28,568 bases of DNA from an uncultured Lachnospiraceae bacterium (GTDB lineage Bacteria; Bacillota; Clostridia; Lachnospirales; Lachnospiraceae). Both the position numbers and the translations under genes were made by a program. Shown here piece after piece: positions 23,467 to 28,568 of this stretch (positions are counted from its first letter, which is position 1; every line of letters starts with the position of its first letter). Below the pieces are notes generated by a model. It did not search any database. It saw nothing but the letters and a program-made list of their open reading frames with translations, and was not told where the DNA came from. The stretch is taken from assembly GCA_947174985.1 (NCBI GenBank), contig CAMWLB010000002.1, positions 1 through 28,568 on the forward strand. The letters are read 5' to 3'.

Positions 23467-24396
23467 ATGTTATTTATGCAGTCTAATAAACAAAACACAA
23501 TGAGCATGACAAATGAAATATCAGCTCTATGTCGAGCGTTAGAACAGGCGGAAGCTGTTATAATCGGCGCAGGCGCCGGACTCTCCACCGCCGCCGGTTT
23601 TGTCTATAGCGGAAAACGCTTTCACACATATTTCAGCGATTTTGCCGCCAAATATCACTTCAAAAATATGTATGCGGGTGGTTTTTTCCCATACGACACG
23701 TTAAACGAGCATTGGGCATATTGGAGCCGGTATATCTATATCAACCGCTATCTGGATACTCCCACCCCACTGTATCAGGCTCTTTACAAACTGGTCATGG
23801 ATAAGGATTATTTTGTCATCACAACGAATGTTGACCACTGTTTCCAGAAAGCCGGTTTTGATAAAAAAAGACTCTATTATACACAGGGCGATTACGGACT
23901 GTTTCAGTGCAGCGAACCATGCCACGAAAAAACATATGACAACGCCGAGACCATCCGTAAAATGGTAATGGCACAGGGCTATCAAATTGGAGCAGATAAT
24001 CTTTGCCTGCCTGCAGGCGTTACTGCTAAAATGTCCGTGCCCGATGAACTGATACCCCGCTGCCCAAAATGCGGAAAGCCCATGAGTATGAACCTTCGTG
24101 CAGACGATACTTTTGTACAGGACGAAGGATGGTATCAGGCGGCAGAACGATACAGATTATTTTTGCAAGAGCATGAAGATGCAAAGGTGCTCTTTTTAGA
24201 ATTGGGCGTTGGCTATAATACGCCCGGCATCATCAAATATCCCTTCTGGCAGATGACTGCCGAAAACCGGGAAGCAGTCTATGCGTGCATCAATTACGGC
24301 GAGGCAGCCTGCCCGCCTGAGATAAGCGGGCAGGCTATCTGCATCAATGGAGATATCGGGGAAGTCTTTCAGCGGTTGACCAAGTATGAATCTTAG
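23467..24396 (+). CDS. Class M sirtuin (SirTM-like Sir2 protein)
   Basis: 309 residues. NAD-binding GAGAGLSTAAGFVYSG (34-49), then NVDH (121-124) where classical sirtuins have N-I-D, and a zinc site of Cys148/152 and Cys199/202. Segments YTQGDYGLFQCSEPCH, CGKPMSMNLR and LFLELGVGYNTPGIIKYPFW match the SirTM class, known elsewhere to ADP-ribosylate lipoylated GcvH-L and to work with a macrodomain hydrolase under oxidative stress. No macrodomain, GcvH-L or LplA is in view. ATG 23461 overlaps the PNPOx stop (TGATG); ATG 23467 has AAAAGGG eight bases upstream and is chosen. Either way it is coupled to the upstream operon. Confidence 0.85.
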   Translation: MLFMQSNKQNTMSMTNEISALCRALEQAEAVIIGAGAGLSTAAGFVYSGKRFHTYFSDFAAKYHFKNMYAGGFFPYDTLNEHWAYWSRYIYINRYLDTPTPLYQALYKLVMDKDYFVITTNVDHCFQKAGFDKKRLYYTQGDYGLFQCSEPCHEKTYDNAETIRKMVMAQGYQIGADNLCLPAGVTAKMSVPDELIPRCPKCGKPMSMNLRADDTFVQDEGWYQAAERYRLFLQEHEDAKVLFLELGVGYNTPGIIKYPFWQMTAENREAVYACINYGEAACPPEISGQAICINGDIGEVFQRLTKYES

Positions 24397-24446
24397 GATA
24401 AAATAAAGTAACTCAACTTAACCCAAAAGGAATGGTGCGTGATAAC

Positions 24447-25391
24447 ATGATACTCAATACAGGCAGCCGTACCGACATACCCGCCTATTACAGCGACTGG
24501 TTCTACAATCGCATAGAGGCGGGTTATGTGTTGGTTCGCAATCCCTACTACCCTTCACAGATAACCAGATACCTACTCTCCCCGGACGTAATCGACGTCA
24601 TGGTTTTTTGCACCAAAAATCCCTCTCCCATGCTGGACAGGCTTTCTCTTCTATCCGCATTTGACACCTTCTGGTTTGTGACGATTACCCCCTACGGAAC
24701 GGAAATTGAACCCCACGTGCCGCCCAAAGAACAGATCATAGCTTCTTTCAGACAGCTCTCTGCCGCCATTGGAAGCAGCCGGATAAGCTGGCGGTATGAC
24801 CCTGTTTTGATTACGGATACGTATTCCATTGCGCACCATATTAAGGAATTTCACCGAATGGCGGAAGCGCTCTCCGGATATACCACCCAGTGTGTGGTAA
24901 GTTTTATCGACCTGTATGAAAAGACAAAACGAAATTTTCGGGGAATCCGCAGTGTCACAAACAAAGAGCAGGAGGTTCTGATAGAAGCGTTCTCTAACAT
25001 TGCAAAAGAAAACGGTTTGCAGATACATTTATGCTGTGAAAATGCAAGTCTTGTCAGAGAAAATGTAGACGCGGACGGCTGTATGTCAAAAACTGTGCTC
25101 GAAAAGGCATTGGGCTGCAGGTTGGATGTGCCGAAAAAGAAAGCGGCGCGGATCGAATGTTCCTGCCTGCTCGGGGCGGATATCGGCGCATACAATACCT
25201 GTGGGCACGGCTGCTTATACTGTTACGCTAACTACGATATGGAAACCGTCGCCAAAAACAGGAAACTGCACAACACCTCATCACCGCTTCTGATTGGAGA
25301 ATTGTCCAATCAGGATGTGGTAAAATCGGCCGAACAAAAATCATGGAAAAACGGACAATTGGACATTTTTGATTTATCCTATATGGTCTAA
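24447..25391 (+). CDS. DUF1848 family protein with radical-SAM-like Cys motif
   Basis: 314 residues. The start MILNTGSRTDIPAYYSDWF is the family's typical N terminus; FCTKNPSPML and RYDPVL segments are also characteristic. The C terminus has C-x-C (238, 240) and CGHGCLYC (Cys252, 256, 259), the C-x3-C-x2-C layout of a radical SAM cluster but placed at the end rather than the start, as in DUF1848. Function is unknown; it has been taken for a circularly arranged radical SAM barrel. It lies about 50 bases after the sirtuin, probably in its operon. ATG 24447 chosen; 24432 has no room for a ribosome binding site. Its last bases overlap the convergent NlpC gene. Confidence 0.78.
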   Translation: MILNTGSRTDIPAYYSDWFYNRIEAGYVLVRNPYYPSQITRYLLSPDVIDVMVFCTKNPSPMLDRLSLLSAFDTFWFVTITPYGTEIEPHVPPKEQIIASFRQLSAAIGSSRISWRYDPVLITDTYSIAHHIKEFHRMAEALSGYTTQCVVSFIDLYEKTKRNFRGIRSVTNKEQEVLIEAFSNIAKENGLQIHLCCENASLVRENVDADGCMSKTVLEKALGCRLDVPKKKAARIECSCLLGADIGAYNTCGHGCLYCYANYDMETVAKNRKLHNTSSPLLIGELSNQDVVKSAEQKSWKNGQLDIFDLSYMV

Positions 25392-26890
25392 TCGATTACA
25401 TTCTTAACCCCCATGATGGTACTGTAATCCGCATTACTGATGATAACACCCTTTCTAGAATTAGCAGCATGGATAATCTGCCCGTCTCCTATATAAAGCC
25501 CCACATGGGTGCAGCTCCGTCCGCCGTTGGAGGAGTAACAGATGATATCACCGGGCTGGATTTCGCTGTAGTCGATGCTCCTGCCTGCCGAGGAAAGCTG
25601 TCCGGACGGGGTTCTGCTGATAGAATAACCAAAATCTGCATAAATAAAACAGGTAAAGCCTGAGCAGTCTGTCCCGCTGTCCAGGCTTTTTCCGCCGTGC
25701 ACATAGACATTCCCCAGATACTGCATGGCATACTCCACAATTGCAGCCCTAAGTTCTCCGTTATCCGCATAAGTCTGTCCGGTCAGGTCTGCACCTTCTC
25801 CCACAGCATCGGCATTATCTGTGCTCTGCAAAGGCGCTCCATCCGCAGGCTGCTCTCCCAAAGCGGCGGTATCCTGTCCCTCCGCCGGTAAGCCTTCCTG
25901 TCCTGCCGCCTGTGTTGTACTGTTCTGTCCTGCCGCGGCTGCCGCTTCCTGCCTTGCCGCTTCTTCAGCTTTGGCCCGCTCTTCAAGCTCCCTTCGCGCC
26001 GCAAGTTCCGCCTGTTCCTCTTCAATGGATTTGGCATAAATAAATTCTTCTGTAACTATGACATATTCAGCAGATACGTATCCTGCTTTTTGCTCCGTAT
26101 ACTGCACCTTCAGCCATTCTCCGCAGTCCTCTAACAGACTGACGCTCTCGCCCCTGCTGATATATCCGATTCTATCCGCGTTAATATCCGGTTCCCGCCT
26201 CACATTCAGCCGGTCCGCCTGTACTGTAACATAGCGGATTACATAATCGTCGATAACCGCCGCAGCCTCATCGCCATAAATGAAAAATTCTGCCTTTACA
26301 TAGCCCTCCACACTTCCCGAAACCACCTGAAACCACTCGTCATTTTCCCCTGCCAGTGCAAGAATCTGCGCCACGGAACCATCATACAGCTTTCCGACAA
26401 TTTCACCGTCCGTGCTCGGCGCATTCCGCACATTCACATAATGGTTCACATCGGCTATCGCCAGGTTCGCATATTCGTCGTCATCTTCACCATCTGTTTC
26501 CTGCAGTGCATCGCCTCCCGATACCGCCTGACTGAAAACTTCCAGTGCAGCATTATCCGCTGCATTTGCATCACCCGCAGACACACTTCCCTGCTGTGTG
26601 CCATCTCCGGATGCCGCATCCTGCCCTGCTTCGCTTTCCTGTGCCATATCCTGAAACGCAGCGTCTCCTGACTGTCCCTGAGACTCCCCAGCTCCTGACC
26701 GTTCCTGTGCCGTCTCATCTCCTGACTGCCCTTGCGCAGACACGCTATCTGTCAAAACTGCTGCTCCGCCCACCTGCAGCGCAGACGCTATCGCCCTGCC
26801 CGCCGCAAAACTGCCCGCAGTCACTCCTATGCCAATGCAAACCATTATGATACTACATGCCGTTATTATTATTTCTCTCTTGTTCTTCAT
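25388..26890 (-). CDS. Secreted NlpC/P60 peptidoglycan hydrolase with two SH3b domains
   Basis: 500 residues. N-terminal signal/anchor segment (9-33), a long Gln/Ser/Gly/Asp-rich linker (about 45-140), two bacterial SH3 domains (about 147-205 and 219-278: HYVNVRNAPSTDGEIVG; DRLNVRREPDINADRIG), a charged then Gln/Ala-rich linker (about 285-375), and the NlpC/P60 domain (380-500) with catalytic Cys409 (TDCSGFT), His462 (CTHVGLYIG) and a third polar site at His474. These enzymes cut D-Glu-diaminopimelate stem bonds in cell wall turnover. Two low-complexity linkers probably span the wall. An extended -10 (TGCTATAAT) lies upstream. The stop overlaps DUF1848's by four bases. Confidence 0.92.
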   Translation of the reverse strand: MKNKREIIITACSIIMVCIGIGVTAGSFAAGRAIASALQVGGAAVLTDSVSAQGQSGDETAQERSGAGESQGQSGDAAFQDMAQESEAGQDAASGDGTQQGSVSAGDANAADNAALEVFSQAVSGGDALQETDGEDDDEYANLAIADVNHYVNVRNAPSTDGEIVGKLYDGSVAQILALAGENDEWFQVVSGSVEGYVKAEFFIYGDEAAAVIDDYVIRYVTVQADRLNVRREPDINADRIGYISRGESVSLLEDCGEWLKVQYTEQKAGYVSAEYVIVTEEFIYAKSIEEEQAELAARRELEERAKAEEAARQEAAAAAGQNSTTQAAGQEGLPAEGQDTAALGEQPADGAPLQSTDNADAVGEGADLTGQTYADNGELRAAIVEYAMQYLGNVYVHGGKSLDSGTDCSGFTCFIYADFGYSISRTPSGQLSSAGRSIDYSEIQPGDIICYSSNGGRSCTHVGLYIGDGQIIHAANSRKGVIISNADYSTIMGVKNVID

Positions 26891-26965
26891 TGATTTTCAT
26901 ACAGCCTTTTCTATTCTTTGCTTTACCCAACCGTGAATATGTATTTTCTTTGACCTTAAGTTTAC

Positions 26966-26974
26966 ATTATAGCA
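26966..26974 (-). promoter_or_regulatory. Extended -10 promoter of the NlpC/P60 gene
   Basis: TGCTATAAT on the minus strand matches the TGnTATAAT extended -10; no good -35 at 17 bases. About 75 bases of leader precede the ATG. Confidence 0.55.
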
Positions 26975-27031
26975 AACTCACCCTCGGTTTTCTATCCCTA
27001 AAATGGAAATTACGATATTTCACAATTTCTA

Positions 27032-27689
27032 CTACGACTTATATCTTAAGCCTCCCATGCGCGTTTCCTCTAATTTTTCCTCATATATTTCTCTCATCAC
27101 TTGTTCACATGGAACTTTGCACATACGTAACACTTTTGCCTCTTCCTGCCCAAAACCACATTCCTTTTTCAAACGAATGAATGCAGATAACACACTTATA
27201 CACCTTACACCGCCAATGCTGACAATACCGCTTCTGGCATTTCGATCATCAGAACAGAACACATATATCTGCTCACCCAGCATTAGCGACAACATCTGCA
27301 ATAACACATATGTTTTAATCTCACCCAGATGATTGCCTGCCCTTAAAATTGTTCTCATAAAATCCTTCTGCATAAGCCTGACATGCTTTTTGCAACAGAT
27401 TAGCATACAATCCTAATGCCATTGCGCCATAGACATTCTCCAGTTTATCCAGAATATCTTCATCACTATAACATTTTATCTGCCTTGTGGAAATCTTATT
27501 TTCCAGCCACTCCATAGCGCCCGTAACATTGTGTCTGGAAAGTTCTGTTCGAATTTGACTATGACAAAAGAATTGATATCCGGGTAATTCCATGATTCTA
27601 TCAATCAGATGATTATCAGCATCTTTTTGAATGATATGCGTTTTAGAAATAAAGTCCGTATCCAGAAGGGCATATTTATCTTTCTGCAT
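27032..27689 (-). pseudogene. Frameshifted PIN-like nuclease (putative toxin)
   Basis: The 122-codon frame from ATG 27689 begins MQKDKYALLDTDFISKTHI, with a PIN-type first acidic site (Asp10/Asp12) and an E in SQIRTELSRH. It ends after NNFKGRQSSG. In the next frame the protein continues as AGNHLGEIKTYVLLQML, then IYVFCSDDRNARSGIVS, the last PIN acidic cluster. Removing one G from the GGG at 27340-27342 joins them as NNFKAGNHLGEIK, giving about 218 residues. Either a true mutation or a base-calling error in a short run. AAGGAGG precedes the start; it lies eight bases after the ImmA/IrrE gene, so together they form a toxin-antitoxin-like pair. Confidence 0.7.
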
Positions 27690-27697
27690 AGCCCTCC

Positions 27698-28519
27698 TTA
27701 TCTGTCCTTACGGAAACTTGCTCTAATCTCTTCTAAGAATTTCCTATCTGCTTCTTCTCTGCTTTCTGTAAGAAGCCCGTTCTCAGAATTAAATTCCAAA
27801 TTATCCAAAAGACTTCCAAAATATTCAATCTTTACACTACTCATCTGCCATTGTTTGGCTTTGCCGGTAAGTTCTGTTCTCTGTGCAACATATGCTGCAT
27901 CATACTGTAACAAATCGTTTGCCTTGGTCTCTGTTATAACATGCTCTTCAAACAATCTTAAGATAATTGCTTTATACGGAAGTGCAAAAACTTCCATCAG
28001 AGTCAAAATATCATCCACCTTTATATCAGTTTGATTTATTCCATACAATGCAAGCTGCTCTCTCATCAGTCTATCCGGCATTAATAAAAGCCCTGCAAAC
28101 GCATTTGCTTCTAAATCCTCCTGTGTCATGGCAGCTTCATCCACCATTTTAGACTCCAATACAGAACCTGTACGTATCGTGTTTGTATCTGTACCTTCCA
28201 CATAGCATCGAATATGATACAACTCATGCGCTGCCGCAAAAATTTGCTTACATATAGCCAATTCAGAATTTATGCATAAGAAAATAGTTCCTTTTTTCAC
28301 AAATGTAACTGCCCATAATTCTTCATCATGAAAAGGGTAGCGCAAAAGTTCTAAGGCCATTTCCTTTTTTCTTGCATAGTTCTCAACAATACCAAAGATA
28401 GAAGCTCCCAAAATAGAACTTCCGCAATATGCACCGGAAAACTCTTTTGAGCCATCAGCTATTTTTTCAAATCTTTTTACATCCTTTTTATATAAGCTTT
28501 CTTTTAATACATTCCCCAT
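27698..28519 (-). CDS. ImmA/IrrE-family metallo-endopeptidase
   Basis: 273 residues. The zinc motif is HELYH (98-102), within AAAHELYHIRCYVEG; Glu137 in LEANAFAGLLLMP is the third ligand. These are the ImmA/IrrE (COG2856) hallmarks. The family cleaves or regulates DNA-binding repressors, or acts as antitoxin-like partner for toxins. Downstream is the PIN-like gene. ATG 28519, seven bases after GGGAGG, is preferred to the TTG further upstream. It shares the A of its ATG with the stop of the gene before it (TAATG), so translation is coupled. Confidence 0.88.
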   Translation of the reverse strand: MGNVLKESLYKKDVKRFEKIADGSKEFSGAYCGSSILGASIFGIVENYARKKEMALELLRYPFHDEELWAVTFVKKGTIFLCINSELAICKQIFAAAHELYHIRCYVEGTDTNTIRTGSVLESKMVDEAAMTQEDLEANAFAGLLLMPDRLMREQLALYGINQTDIKVDDILTLMEVFALPYKAIILRLFEEHVITETKANDLLQYDAAYVAQRTELTGKAKQWQMSSVKIEYFGSLLDNLEFNSENGLLTESREEADRKFLEEIRASFRKDR

Positions 28520-28568
28520 TAACCATCCTCCCAAGCTTCCCTCATAAGCGCTCCATTCTCTCGTACAC
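28519..28568 (-). CDS. Partial upstream gene, last 15 codons
   Basis: The end of an open frame that enters from the window edge: VRENGALMREAWEDG then TAA. The stop overlaps the ImmA/IrrE start. Too short to identify; an XRE-type regulator would be expected from similar loci. Confidence 0.55.
   Translation of the reverse strand, partial: VRENGALMREAWEDG

Overview
The window looks like chromosomal DNA of an anaerobic, low-to-moderate-GC Firmicute, most likely a Lachnospiraceae-type Clostridium. The grounds are strong AGGAGG ribosome binding sites, TTGACA/TATAAT promoters, a LexA box of the Gram-positive GAAC-N4-GTTC type, AsnA, an HPr-like protein and several lipoproteins. No rRNA, tRNA, CRISPR array, insertion sequence or phage module was seen.

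Layout. 1-5 kb: a PnuC-type transporter behind a structured leader RNA, a small lipoprotein with a possible 41-residue companion, a decayed LytTR regulator, an acetyltransferase, an XRE/GyrI-like regulator, and two small proteins (a DUF5104-like lipoprotein and an unknown). 4.5-7.7 kb: an ECF S component with an N-terminal coiled-coil extension faces a PadR / HAAS (DUF1700) / DUF4097 envelope-type operon; the two converge and overlap. 7.9-10.8 kb: a flavodoxin-family reductase and a MATE exporter, divergent from a LysR regulator. 10.9-16.6 kb: an intracellular GH13 amylase, a DUF1919-type polysaccharide protein, a nuclease-helicase fusion (PD-(D/E)XK plus XPD/DinG), and an HPr-like protein without the usual active-site histidine.

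16.8-19.0 kb: a two-gene radical-SAM DNA repair module (TIGR03916/TIGR03915 type) whose promoter is bracketed by LexA-like boxes, suggesting SOS control of a poorly characterised repair system. AsnA is divergent from it.

20.3-25.4 kb is the most interesting region. A divergent HxlR regulator sits next to a 73-residue precursor-like peptide made of 12-residue repeats (ACG cores, six Cys). It is followed by a strong hairpin, a radical SAM/SPASM maturase, a nitroreductase, a PNPOx-ferredoxin fusion, a class M sirtuin (SirTM) whose possible start overlaps the previous stop, and a DUF1848 protein. The precursor and maturase match the predicted 'ACGX' RiPP system. The redox enzymes and the sirtuin, which has no macrodomain or GcvH-L partner here, suggest an enlarged and little-studied peptide-modification operon. 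25.4-26.9 kb: a secreted SH3b/NlpC-P60 hydrolase. 27.0-28.6 kb: an ImmA/IrrE peptidase with a frameshifted PIN-like gene, and the tail of a third, translationally coupled gene at the window edge.
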